Positions 1 through 7,760 are shown, numbered from the stretch's first letter. The stretch: DNA of 18,724 bases from Verrucomicrobia bacterium UBA1200 (GCA_002309765.1 DBXY01000031.1:1-18724); one strand, 5' to 3'. Notes: generated by a model from the sequence alone, not told the origin. Program-made: numbers and translations.

Positions 1-1
1 A

Positions 2-15
2 TTGCACTGGAAACT
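2..15 (-). repeat. Inverted copy of the AGTTTCCAGTGCAA short repeat
   Basis: On the minus strand this reads AGTTTCCAGTGCAA, identical over 14 bases to plus-strand positions 7764-7777 and therefore inverted relative to the two copies near 7690-7782. It sits directly beside an 18-bp perfect palindrome (12-29). It lies at the window edge, so its full length cannot be judged. It may be one end of an inserted block or a member of a dispersed short-repeat family. Confidence 0.5.
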
Positions 16-29
16 CGCGCGCGCGAGTT
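12..29. repeat. Perfect 18-bp palindrome AACTCGCGC/GCGCGAGTT
   Basis: The two 9-base arms are exact reverse complements with no spacer. Transcribed on the minus strand it would form a stem of about 7 bp with a GCGC loop followed by TTTCC, so it could be a weak terminator for the small genes at 31-394. It could equally be a protein-binding palindrome or the inner part of a mobile-element end. The sequence does not decide between these. Confidence 0.45.
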
Positions 30-58
30 ATTATTCTAAATCCTCTGGAGAAAAACCT

Positions 59-229
59 TCACACTCCCGCCCCATCTTTCATGCAGAGGTAACATTCAAA
101 TTCAATCTCGCCTTCACACGGCACGAACTCTCCATCAATGATGGCATTGGCTGTAGCCTTTGAATTGGGGTGCCTGCGCTGATATTCCCTGATTGCTGTC
201 TCAGCTTCTTTAATCTTGAACGAATACAT
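59..229 (-). CDS. Small unknown protein with C-x2-C motif, probably frameshifted near its end
   Basis: This minus-strand frame encodes 56 residues starting MYSFKIKEAETAIREY. It is preceded by AAAGGAAC about 5 bases before the ATG and begins 24 bases after the stop of the zinc-finger-like mini-gene, so the two are probably cotranscribed. It is mostly charged and contains ECYLC near its end. After MKDG the frame closes quickly as AGV-stop. Removing one G from the GGGG run at about 72-75 would instead give MKDGRECEGFSPEDLE and a stop at 31-33, adding a third cysteine in a C-x2-C-x5-C pattern. That extension looks more protein-like, so a single-base insertion is likely. I do not recognise the family. 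Confidence 0.55.
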   Translation of the reverse strand: MYSFKIKEAETAIREYQRRHPNSKATANAIIDGEFVPCEGEIEFECYLCMKDGAGV

Positions 230-253
230 TGTAGTTCCTTTCGTTGTCTTTTT

Positions 254-394
254 TTACCTCGCCGGGCTGTGACGGCCGCCGCGAGTTGGGTTTTTGATAC
301 AGGTGTTCAGGACCATCGTGCGGATGTCCTTGAATGTCCGCCCGCAGAACTTGCAGATGAAATCGCCGGAAACGTCGCCGTCGAATTTCGCCAT
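254..394 (-). CDS. Zinc-finger-like mini-protein, intact copy 1 of the 128-bp repeat
   Basis: The frame encodes 46 residues beginning MAKFDGDVSGDF. Cys14 and Cys17 form a C-x2-C-G knuckle, followed by Cys32 and His42, a spacing that could bind one zinc ion. The C-terminus is rich in Arg and Gly (RGGRHSPAR). GGAG lies about 9 bases before the ATG. The same DNA recurs at 5330-5448 and 7517-7644 in the same orientation; only this copy keeps a start codon and all four putative ligands. It precedes the 56-aa gene by 24 bases. Such small Cys/His proteins may bind nucleic acid or act as protein adaptors, but that is inference. I cannot name a family with certainty. Confidence 0.7.
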   Translation of the reverse strand: MAKFDGDVSGDFICKFCGRTFKDIRTMVLNTCIKNPTRGGRHSPAR

Positions 395-460
395 TGCCTT
401 TGTCTCCGTTTAGGTTATCCTTTATTCGGAGCGCTCATTAGCAATTCTCGTGCCAAGCAG

Positions 461-491
461 AAAACACGGCGAAGGCTCCCACCTCCGCCGT
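461..491 (-). terminator. Possible intrinsic terminator, minus strand
   Basis: Arms 466-475 and 482-491 pair over 10 bp (one G-U) around a 6-base loop. On the minus strand they are followed by GTTTTC. The U run is short, so strength is doubtful. It lies just after the stop of the gene at 531 and before the mini-gene at 394, where a transcript end would make sense. Confidence 0.45.
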
Positions 492-530
492 ATGCCCTGC
501 TCAATTTCTTACCTGCCGGTCAAATTGGGA

Positions 531-804
531 TCACAACACCTCCGCATACCCAAGCACGCCAGCCATCACATGATCACCATCAATCTCCACGCAAATCGTC
601 GCCCTGCCCGTGCGCACATCGCAAGCCAAGACCTGAACATCCTTGTTGGGGTAATTCTCCCTGATCCAATCCTCAACCAGCCGATGCGCCTTCAACCCCG
701 GAAACGCCGCCGCATGAACCAAACGAACACCGCAGACGACTCTATGGCGCGGATCATCTGATCAAATCAGCCCAGCGGCTCTTCTTACAAAGTTCTATGC
801 CCAC
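531..804 (-). pseudogene. Small unknown gene with an apparent +1 frameshift
   Basis: A GTG at 804 with GGCGGAG six bases upstream starts 12 bases after the Sel1-gene stop and reads VGIELCKKSRWADLIR before TGA. The next frame opens in the same few bases and continues without interruption as DDPRHRVVCGVRLVHAAAF through ...GDHVMAGVLGYAEVL to a stop at 531. The downstream frame has no ATG or GTG of its own; only a TTG at 722 with a poor ribosome site could start it. Codon use there (G/C in third positions) looks coding. The simplest reading is one gene of about 90 residues broken by a +1 shift at AGA-TGA. A programmed shift or an independent 63-aa TTG-started protein is possible. Family unknown. 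Confidence 0.5.
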
Positions 805-816
805 GTTACTCTCCGC

Positions 817-1905
817 CTAATTCATTTCTTCTATCCGACACGCCTCTTCATTGAGCTTGACATTAAGCCAGTCACGATCTTCTACAGGCAAATCATCCAT
901 TCGAATTAACAGGTCGGTAAACTCTTTATCCTCAAAAAGGAGGCGTGATGCATACTCAAACGACTTCTCACGATCCCGCGGACATTCCGCACCTTTCATG
1001 TAAGCCATTGCCAAATCTATACAAGCCGCCAGATCATCATGCCTTGCACGTTCCTCAAGTTCTCTGACTCGTTTGGAAATCTTCCCCGTATGCTTGAACA
1101 GAGCTTGCTCAATTTTAGACCTTAGCCATTCACGCGTTTCTTCGTTTTCAACAGGGTCTTCGTTCGGCTCTGGTGTTTCCGGAATGTGCGATAATGCTTT
1201 CTCTAAATAAACGGTACCATTCCCAATATTTTCTCCTCCAGTCAGCAACAGATATAATCCAAAGTATAATTGGCTCCAGAAATAACCTTCTTCTGCCGCC
1301 TGACGATAGAACGATACCGCCTTTGTCCGTTCAACTTCGCTCCCAACAGGTCTTATCTCGTCAAGTAATAATAGAGCCTCTTCAATATCCCAATAACATC
1401 TTGCCAAAGCATAAGTACATTCCGGTTTAGGACGGACTGCCAAAACTTTCTGCATCCACGGCAACATCTTACCGTCTATCGGGCAGTTATGCACCGGTTC
1501 AAGTTGCAGAAATTCAAAATCATCAACTTCACCACCCCTCTTAAGATGATCCAATGCGCAACGTAACGCCGCATCAAAATCCTCGCCACCAGGAGCAAAA
1601 CCCTCGTAATAGTCATCGGCTAGCATGCGCGAAGCATCCATGTGTCCAGATTCAGCCGCCTTACACAACATATCCCATTCAAGTTCTTTGCAACCTGGAT
1701 CTTCACTTTCCTCCGCAAACTCCCCAACATCATGGAAACATTGCATGAAAATATCTTTATCCTTGGCAACTTCTGCAATGCCCACCTCCTCTCGAAGAAG
1801 GGCAATCGCCTGCGTATCTTCATGAAATTTCTCCCAATGCAGTTCAGCACATCGCGCATTAAGTGCGGCATGGCATTTATCAAACTCAGCGTGTAATTCT
1901 TCCAT
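817..1905 (-). CDS. Sel1-like repeat protein next to McrBC
   Basis: The product is 362 residues, acidic and helical, with no signal peptide, so probably cytoplasmic. Sel1/TPR-type units are visible: LCKAAESGHMDASRMLADDY at about 80-99, FYRQAAEEGYFWSQLYFGLY at about 199-218, and a third around ARHDDLAACIDLAMAYMKG. These have the usual small residue-rich A-A-x-x-G-x-x-x-A pattern. Such solenoids bind proteins. The ATG lies 7 bases after the mcrC stop, with only GTGAGAT before it, so translation is probably coupled to McrC. Its position as the third gene of the McrBC operon suggests an accessory or regulatory partner, but no catalytic motif is seen and the role is inferred from location only. 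Confidence 0.75.
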   Translation of the reverse strand: MEELHAEFDKCHAALNARCAELHWEKFHEDTQAIALLREEVGIAEVAKDKDIFMQCFHDVGEFAEESEDPGCKELEWDMLCKAAESGHMDASRMLADDYYEGFAPGGEDFDAALRCALDHLKRGGEVDDFEFLQLEPVHNCPIDGKMLPWMQKVLAVRPKPECTYALARCYWDIEEALLLLDEIRPVGSEVERTKAVSFYRQAAEEGYFWSQLYFGLYLLLTGGENIGNGTVYLEKALSHIPETPEPNEDPVENEETREWLRSKIEQALFKHTGKISKRVRELEERARHDDLAACIDLAMAYMKGAECPRDREKSFEYASRLLFEDKEFTDLLIRMDDLPVEDRDWLNVKLNEEACRIEEMN

Positions 1906-1912
1906 GGCTATC

Positions 1913-3268
1913 TCACTTCAAAAAGCATTTGCATTTAAGAAAATCCGATTCAATCTTATTCATGAATGATACAAATTCCATGTAGTTTTCAACCCCAATA
2001 CAAATAGGGATACCGATTTTAGCAACGGTTCCACCGAATCCAGCCACCGTCTTTTCTTTATAACTGATATCACTATTAGGCGCATTCATGGGGAATGGAT
2101 GAACAAATCCGCCAAGTCGAGCCTTAAGGATGTACATATAAGAAATAATTTGGTGTTGATCCGATGTTCCAATTCTTTCATCAAGTTTTTTATATTTTGC
2201 ATCCAAGACTATAGCCGAGTCCCTCTCTCGGTAAAAATCTGGATACCACAACCACTTCCGATTTCCAGAAAGTGCATACAAAGCTTTCCGCCCACTTCGA
2301 TTGTCTGAATGGACTATTCCTAGTGGCATGATTTTTGACAGATATTCTTCCCAAAGCCACGCTCCATCAAAAATTATTCCATGAATAGTATCGCTCCCGT
2401 TACCAAAGGTCAATTTGTCATGCCGAAGGATTGCAAGGCAAAGTTTCTGCAGGCCCTTGTACTGTAAAAAAAGGGGATGAGAAACAGGCCGCAAGTTTTC
2501 CTTAATAACTTTTGATCTATGGGCGACATCTCCCAACCCTATCTGTTGCTTAATCTGCTTAACCGCCTCACAAAACACTTTATCGGTCGAATTAAACAAT
2601 GGCTTATACCTACGATCCTTTTCTAGCACATCAATCGTCAATCGAACGAGCCGATTGACAGGGTTGTTGATTGTTTTCTCCGCAAATGAATAAGCAATCT
2701 TCCCTTGGAACGGAATGTTCTGTCGTATATGGCGCGATATATCAAGCGCACCCCTCACATGGCAATCATTTCCTTCCATTCGCCGGCTAACACGATAAAC
2801 ACCTTGTCGCCATGCCTCCGCTAAACTTCGAGGGAAAAGGTATGGCAAAAAATCCCAGACGGAATCATTCTGCCGACCAAAGTCAAAATCAACTATATGC
2901 GCCCCCGACACACGCGCAAGCATGTAATGCAGAAAATAATCGTTCCCATTAGGATAGAACCTTGATGCAATAGACAGTGAACAGCCCTTATAACTAACAA
3001 AACCCATTAGATTGCCAGTTGCGATCTTCTCTTCATCCAACTCATCTTTGACAGAAAAGATCGTCGCATTTTCAATACCTTTTACGTACCCAAACTCAAG
3101 TGGGAAAATCAAAAGCTTAGGATTCTCGCATCGGAGTTGGGACAAAGTCCTCCCTGCAATTTTCTCGCGGAAGGGTTCCCATTGATCCTTGTCCTTTTCA
3201 GGATCAAACTCCTGAAACACTTTAGAGAGGCCACAGCCCCCACAATTATCTTCAATCCGTCCATACAT
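1913..3268 (-). CDS. mcrC: McrC-type subunit of a 5-methylcytosine-specific (type IV) restriction enzyme
   Basis: McrC proteins carry the nuclease and stimulate the McrB GTPase; together they cut DNA with modified cytosine. This 451-residue protein has the family layout: a central region with FPYLFPRS-like sequence and GALDISRHIRQN (about 173-184), WLWEEYL around 304-310, then the PD-(D/E)xK nuclease core with Asp344 (WYPDFY), Asp356-Ala-Lys358 and the QHQIISYMY motif at about 371-379. The catalytic residues are present, so it looks active. The N-terminus has an unusual CGGC at 9-12. The start lies 10 bases after the mcrB stop and no good ribosome site is visible, as expected for translational coupling. 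The region is visibly AT-rich. Confidence 0.9.
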   Translation of the reverse strand: MYGRIEDNCGGCGLSKVFQEFDPEKDKDQWEPFREKIAGRTLSQLRCENPKLLIFPLEFGYVKGIENATIFSVKDELDEEKIATGNLMGFVSYKGCSLSIASRFYPNGNDYFLHYMLARVSGAHIVDFDFGRQNDSVWDFLPYLFPRSLAEAWRQGVYRVSRRMEGNDCHVRGALDISRHIRQNIPFQGKIAYSFAEKTINNPVNRLVRLTIDVLEKDRRYKPLFNSTDKVFCEAVKQIKQQIGLGDVAHRSKVIKENLRPVSHPLFLQYKGLQKLCLAILRHDKLTFGNGSDTIHGIIFDGAWLWEEYLSKIMPLGIVHSDNRSGRKALYALSGNRKWLWYPDFYRERDSAIVLDAKYKKLDERIGTSDQHQIISYMYILKARLGGFVHPFPMNAPNSDISYKEKTVAGFGGTVAKIGIPICIGVENYMEFVSFMNKIESDFLKCKCFLK

Positions 3269-3278
3269 ACATTAACTA

Positions 3279-4907
3279 TCACACTTGTATTTGCGAACGA
3301 GACAATGGTTCTTCATTTTTGTATGTATTCTCGAATATCGCCATTCGGTTTCGTATGTCTTCGGTTTCTTGTCCGCGCAAATATTCTTTGAGAAGTGGTT
3401 CAAGGTGATACTTCCACAGTGCATCAAAATCCCCACTGGTACCATCTGCCGAAACCTTCAACTGTGTGAAATATGCGCCACCAATGCAATAGGCATCTCC
3501 CAATCCTGACCCTTCTTTCCTTATTTCGGCATTTAGGTTATCCATTCTATTTCTGACTTTATCCATCAACTCGTCATTCGTAAACTTACTGCGCAATATG
3601 GGCTCCTGGGTTTCTTCTGGCTTTATATCCCGCCAGGTAAAACGGCGCCGAATTGCAAAATCCATACTTTCAACACCACGGTCAATATCATTCATCGTAC
3701 CAATAACATATACATTCTCTGGCACATAAAATCGTTTAAAATTATCTCCAGGCGGTATGAGGGTTCCATACTGTGTATCAATGCGACCCTTATCTCCTCG
3801 GTAACCTGGGTCTATAGCAAAAAACAACTCTCCAAAGATTTTGGCAATATCACCCCTATTGATCTCATCAATAATGAATACATATTTTTGATCACTATTT
3901 TCTTGATTACGTTTAAGCTTATATTTGTTTGCCAAGTGCTCAAGAACACCTTGATAATACCCACCCCAGAATCCATACGGATTATTAGAAAGAAAAGTAG
4001 CAACTTTTTCCTTCGTGAGACTACCCTGTACTTCTGAACCTTCTCCTGTCATAAGAGATAAATTACCGTTTGAATTCGCAAACACCCTAAACGTCTTCCC
4101 TGTGGGGGTCTTCAGAACGAGAGGGGCCTCTTGACTATTAGTCTTTGCTACATCACCAATAAACTCCTCCCAGACTTCTTCGTAATTACTACTGACACCC
4201 AACGCCGCTCTACGACAAAAATCTTTAAAGATTCCATCTTTTAACTCAAAACCGACTTGCCCATTTTCAGACGTAACCGGTCTAAGCCCCTCAACAAAAT
4301 CAGTATAATCCATCGAAGGATGGAACTGACAGAATCCTATATGTGGATGCAGCTTCGTCTCATTCCCTTTTCCCATAGGATTAGGGTCCCCAGTTATAGC
4401 ACTCGCAATTTGCCATGCAAGGAAGGTTTTACCTGTACCTGGTGCTCCAGTAAGAACAATCTGTTTAGTTTGCTCAAGAAGCTCAGAAAGTTTATTCACC
4501 ATAACATCTCCTTTATGCTTGTTAAACAATTCAATGGCTTTATCACATGCCTCGGGATCATTCGCAAGGCTGTAAAATCGCTTATAATCACATGTCGAGA
4601 ATATTTCGCATTCCTCAAGCAAGAAAAGACACGACAATTTAACAGCCCATGCTTCATCATACTCTTCAAGATCATCACCTTGAGGATTTCCGACCCGTAC
4701 CTTGCTCATTGGAGCAACGGTAGAACCTACTTGACCTATCGCAAGAATTTGTTTCGTTCCGGGTTCTGATAAGACAACCAAATCTCCAGGATGAATACGT
4801 GATGGGTTCGTAGGTATGTCAGAATTCCAGAAGGCAATACGAGACTTAATCATAAGATCAAAAGTGGAAACTGAGCCCCATTTTGTACCTATTCTCCAAA
4901 CACTCAT
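3279..4907 (-). CDS. mcrB: McrB-type AAA+ GTPase of a type IV restriction enzyme
   Basis: McrB forms rings that bind modified DNA and power McrC by GTP hydrolysis. In these 542 residues the Walker A GAPGTGKT is at 154-161, the Walker B VFIIDEINRGD at 343-353 and the McrB signature GTMNDIDRGVESMDFAIRRR at 403-422, so the motor looks intact. The first 110 residues form a separate domain (HPGDLVVLSEPG, ILAIGQVGSTV) that resembles a PUA/EVE-like beta fold. In known McrB homologues the N-terminal domain recognises the base, so this one may read the modification; the fold assignment is tentative. AAGGAGG lies 7 bases before the ATG. The gene follows the 113-aa unknown by 65 bases and heads the mcrB-mcrC-Sel1 unit. 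Confidence 0.92.
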   Translation of the reverse strand: MSVWRIGTKWGSVSTFDLMIKSRIAFWNSDIPTNPSRIHPGDLVVLSEPGTKQILAIGQVGSTVAPMSKVRVGNPQGDDLEEYDEAWAVKLSCLFLLEECEIFSTCDYKRFYSLANDPEACDKAIELFNKHKGDVMVNKLSELLEQTKQIVLTGAPGTGKTFLAWQIASAITGDPNPMGKGNETKLHPHIGFCQFHPSMDYTDFVEGLRPVTSENGQVGFELKDGIFKDFCRRAALGVSSNYEEVWEEFIGDVAKTNSQEAPLVLKTPTGKTFRVFANSNGNLSLMTGEGSEVQGSLTKEKVATFLSNNPYGFWGGYYQGVLEHLANKYKLKRNQENSDQKYVFIIDEINRGDIAKIFGELFFAIDPGYRGDKGRIDTQYGTLIPPGDNFKRFYVPENVYVIGTMNDIDRGVESMDFAIRRRFTWRDIKPEETQEPILRSKFTNDELMDKVRNRMDNLNAEIRKEGSGLGDAYCIGGAYFTQLKVSADGTSGDFDALWKYHLEPLLKEYLRGQETEDIRNRMAIFENTYKNEEPLSRSQIQV

Positions 4908-4972
4908 TATCAGTCCTCCTTCTTATCGCCTGCTTTTCTGCAGACATTGTGTTTAAGTAGCATCTTCTATCT

Positions 4973-5314
4973 TCACGCAAATGTTCCCTTTTTGTAGGCG
5001 TTGATCTCTTCCTTACAATTCTGAGAAACGCATTCAAAGAACCGTTCGAAATCCAACTCAGGATGTCCCAAACAGAGCAACGCCATCTGTACCTCATCAC
5101 TAGACGCCCAGACTTCACAGGAAGTACTGGCTGCAATCGCTCTGACGGCACTAAACACCAAGGCATCAACTTGAATATTTACCGTGTCCTCGACAAAAGA
5201 GTTGCCAACCGACCCAGTTGCTTCAAGAATCTCCCTCTTCAATGCCTTACAAAACTGCTTGGCCTGAATCCTTGTGGTAAGTTTCTCGTCTAATTCGTTC
5301 ATGTATTGTGCCAT
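4973..5314 (-). CDS. Unknown 113-aa protein upstream of mcrB
   Basis: The product begins MAQYMNELDEKLTTRIQAKQ and is mostly helical in appearance, acidic to neutral, with Cys at several scattered positions. There is no signal peptide or membrane segment. A near-perfect AAAGGAGG five bases before the ATG overlaps the end of repeat copy 2, whose stop codon lies 11 bases before the ATG. The downstream neighbour is mcrB after 65 bases with its own ribosome site, so the pair is probably cotranscribed. I do not recognise the family; candidates are an McrBC accessory factor, a regulator or a small toxin-immunity type component. Only location supports a link with restriction. Confidence 0.65.
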   Translation of the reverse strand: MAQYMNELDEKLTTRIQAKQFCKALKREILEATGSVGNSFVEDTVNIQVDALVFSAVRAIAASTSCEVWASSDEVQMALLCLGHPELDFERFFECVSQNCKEEINAYKKGTFA

Positions 5315-5325
5315 GTTTTCCTCCT

Positions 5326-5448
5326 TTACCTCGCCGGGGTGTGGCGGCCGCCGCGAGTTGGGTTTTTGATACAGGTGTTCAGGACCATCGTGCGGATGTC
5401 CTTGAATGTCCGCCCGCAGAACTTGCAGGTGAAATCGCCAGAAACGTC
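5326..5448 (-). pseudogene. Zinc-finger-like mini-gene, 5'-truncated copy 2 of the repeat
   Basis: The minus strand encodes DVSGDFTCKFCGRTFKDI and continues to RGGRHTPAR-stop, with both C-x2-C cysteines and the later Cys and His intact. DNA identity with copy 1 holds over 119 bases with only a few differences, then stops at 5448. Upstream there is no in-frame start codon: the frame runs back through KPE and TYK into two consecutive TGA codons. The same frame is that of the preceding DUF262 gene, but three stops separate them. It is therefore a truncated copy that probably makes no protein, although its 3' end still supplies the leader for the 113-aa gene. Confidence 0.65.
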
Positions 5449-5481
5449 TTCAGGTTTATATGTTCATCATTCATCATGGAT

Positions 5482-7494
5482 TCACTTACTCCCAAGATAT
5501 GCGATAACGCTCTTTCTCCATTCCTCATACATGGCAACCATCCGCCTGTGTGCGGCTTCTATAAATGACATCGCCATCGTTTCCTCAAAGGTCATTTTGT
5601 CGCTCTTCAACTCCAAGAAAATTTCGTCAAAGAAGAGTTCACGTTTGCGCACCGGATCAAGGTAGTAAACCCAATCCTCGTGGTTTCCCTTACTTCGGTT
5701 CATGGTAAAAGGAATGGCAGCGTAGTTCCCGTTCGACCATATCCATGCGTTGCAAACCTTCTGATAGGCACCCATTGTAACCCCCTGTCGGCTCACCCAA
5801 CTTTTGGGTATGATGTGATCAATATCCCACGGTCTATTGTGGCCAGTGAGAAACTTCGTCTCCGCAGGATCGTATCTGAACTCTTCGTTGAAATACCTGC
5901 GCGTGGCAAAGATTACCAGCTCTCTTTGCGACCAGATTCTGTCAAATAACGCGTACCAAGGCTCGGCTTCGAAAGACTCCCAATCACAGACGGTATTATT
6001 CTCCTTGAGGAACTTCCTCGGCGAAAGGAAGTTTTCTTCGCTCGGCTCGATCGGATACATCAAGGCTCTGCTTTCGCATAGGCCCGCCACCAGTCGTTTC
6101 AAGGATGCCAAGTCACCGTAATCAACAACATCCTTGATTTCATCCACGATCTTCTTCTGCTGCTCGACGGAGAACCAATGCAGCCATGTTGCAATGCCGG
6201 CAACATTCCCGAAGTCCCCGATCCGCCCCTTGTATGCCATGTAAAGGAGTAAAAGATAAACATCAGGTGAGTTGAGAATAATTGACGTACGAATAACGGC
6301 TGGTAAGCCATCGGTGGGATCCCCTTCCCGCTTGTACACGCGCAATGCCGCCTCGACCGTCTCAATAATCTCGCGCAATCTACGGCCACCATTATTGTAC
6401 AACTCGTCAACAATACTGCATGTTGCCAAGTTTTCCTCGTCACCCTTGACACTCAAAAGGCGAATGCGTTGCACAGAAGGCGTATCAACAAATCCTCTCT
6501 TTCCACTCACCAATGTCAATGCAAGACGGAAAGCGAAGATGGCTAGGTTTGACGCAGGCATGATCGTTCCGGCGATTTCGTCATTTGCATTCTTGATTCT
6601 TCCCCAATATGCCTTGATAGCTGAATAACGGAGATCATAGGGTGAAATCGGCGTACCCAGTGTGTTGATACGAGTGAACAACTGTTCGAGGCTGTTTGTA
6701 CCATCATCTGCAAGGCTCGCGTCATCAATGACATCTTGATCTGCAAGTGTTTCAGGCTGCAAGACATTGGCCACGATTCGATAGCCCTTCATCCGCTTCA
6801 GTGCACAGAAAAGTTCCCGGGCTGTTCGCCCGACGAGTTCAAAGTCCTTGCTTTCAACGCCAACCGTTTCGTGTTCTTTACACCAGGACACAATTTCGAC
6901 AGTGAAAGAGGCATCACTCTCTGCTTTCTCGAAAAGTTCCATCACCGTTGCAAAAGGGACAGGACATCTGGCCTTAATTGGCCATGCTTGGGTCATCTTA
7001 ACGTCTTGGATGCGAGTTTCTTCACTACCAGTGAAACGTTTCAGTGCCTCACGGTACGCTCTCCATCCCAAAACGGAACAGCTGTCATTGTTCGCAAATC
7101 CCCACGGATGCGCGCTTGTTACGGTCTTGATCCAGAACCGGCGAGTACTGTTCATGTTCGGCGAAGGCATGAATTCAACCCATAACACCGATCGAATTGG
7201 ATTGCCATCCTCATCCTTATCCGCCCAAGGGGTAAAAGCTGCTTTAATCGCATTATACCGCTGCTGCCCATCAAGTAGAAAGTATTGCGCTACACGGTCG
7301 CTCGTATTCGTCAGCTGTCGTTTGTTGTCGGCAACGGGTGTTAACGCAAATGCGCCAATTGGGAACCCCCTCAAAATTGAATCCCAAAGAAGTTCCACCT
7401 GATGCGGTGCCCAGACAAGCCCACGCTGCAAAGCTGGAAGATCGACGATTTTCTCACGTTCCCAGTTAACTATTTCTTTAAGAGAGTATTGCAT
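5482..7494 (-). CDS. DUF262/HNH (GmrSD-type) type IV restriction protein
   Basis: GmrSD-family enzymes cut modified (for example glucosylated) phage DNA, using a DUF262 ParB-like nucleotide-binding domain and a DUF1524-type HNH nuclease. This 670-residue protein has both in one chain. LPALQRGLVWAPHQVELLWD is at about 19-38 and the DUF262 hallmark DGQQR at 75-79. The HNH-like DIDHIIPKSW begins near 557 and is followed by NGNYAAIPFTMNRSKGN, ending near 604. The middle is a long helical region. The ATG is preceded by GGAAGGGG and follows repeat copy 3 by 18 bases. The C-terminus is full length and both active-site motifs are present. Substrate specificity cannot be read from sequence. Confidence 0.88.
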   Translation of the reverse strand: MQYSLKEIVNWEREKIVDLPALQRGLVWAPHQVELLWDSILRGFPIGAFALTPVADNKRQLTNTSDRVAQYFLLDGQQRYNAIKAAFTPWADKDEDGNPIRSVLWVEFMPSPNMNSTRRFWIKTVTSAHPWGFANNDSCSVLGWRAYREALKRFTGSEETRIQDVKMTQAWPIKARCPVPFATVMELFEKAESDASFTVEIVSWCKEHETVGVESKDFELVGRTARELFCALKRMKGYRIVANVLQPETLADQDVIDDASLADDGTNSLEQLFTRINTLGTPISPYDLRYSAIKAYWGRIKNANDEIAGTIMPASNLAIFAFRLALTLVSGKRGFVDTPSVQRIRLLSVKGDEENLATCSIVDELYNNGGRRLREIIETVEAALRVYKREGDPTDGLPAVIRTSIILNSPDVYLLLLYMAYKGRIGDFGNVAGIATWLHWFSVEQQKKIVDEIKDVVDYGDLASLKRLVAGLCESRALMYPIEPSEENFLSPRKFLKENNTVCDWESFEAEPWYALFDRIWSQRELVIFATRRYFNEEFRYDPAETKFLTGHNRPWDIDHIIPKSWVSRQGVTMGAYQKVCNAWIWSNGNYAAIPFTMNRSKGNHEDWVYYLDPVRKRELFFDEIFLELKSDKMTFEETMAMSFIEAAHRRMVAMYEEWRKSVIAYLGSK

Positions 7495-7512
7495 TTCATT
7501 CCCCTTCCGCTC

Positions 7513-7668
7513 TCATCTCGCCGGGCTGTGGCGGCCGCCGCGAGTTGGGTTTTTGATACAGGTGTTTATGATCATCGTGCGGATGTCCTTGAATGTCCGA
7601 CCGCAGAACTTGCTGGTGAAATCGCCGGAAACGTCGCCGTCGAACGGCTCGTGGCTGCGGTGTGGCAT
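7513..7668 (-). CDS. Zinc-finger-like mini-protein, degenerate copy 3 of the repeat
   Basis: The frame encodes 51 residues starting MPHRSHEPFDGDVSGDF, with a different N-terminus from copy 1 but the same core from FDGD onward. The first cysteine of the C-x2-C knuckle has become Ser19 (TSKFCG), while the later Cys and His remain, so zinc binding by the copy 1 scheme would be lost or altered. Near the middle the change from MVLN to MIIN is conservative. A possible ribosome site, GGGGTGAG, lies about 9 bases before the ATG. The gene sits 10 bases after the truncated DUF262 frame and 18 bases before the full DUF262 gene. It may still be translated, but function is doubtful. Confidence 0.5.
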   Translation of the reverse strand: MPHRSHEPFDGDVSGDFTSKFCGRTFKDIRTMIINTCIKNPTRGGRHSPAR

Positions 7669-7689
7669 CTTGGTTTACTCACCCCGCCA

Positions 7690-7711
7690 GCAAATTTCCA
7701 GTGCAACACCC
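7690..7711. repeat. Short repeat GCAAATTTCCAGTGCAACACCC, copy A
   Basis: This 22-base sequence matches 7761-7782 with one mismatch, in direct orientation and 71 bases away. The 49 bases between them are not repeated. It falls at the point where the upstream DUF262 gene stops resembling its family. Confidence 0.75.
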
Positions 7712-7760
7712 GCCTGCATAGTCAATGCTGACAGTGCTTTCTTGTGAACGTAGGGCGCGT

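Noticed and set aside
170..761. Two plus-strand frames of 164 and 103 codons opposite the mini-gene and the frameshifted gene
   Set aside because: They run antisense to better supported minus-strand genes, have biased low-complexity composition (many Pro, His, Arg) and lack ribosome sites.
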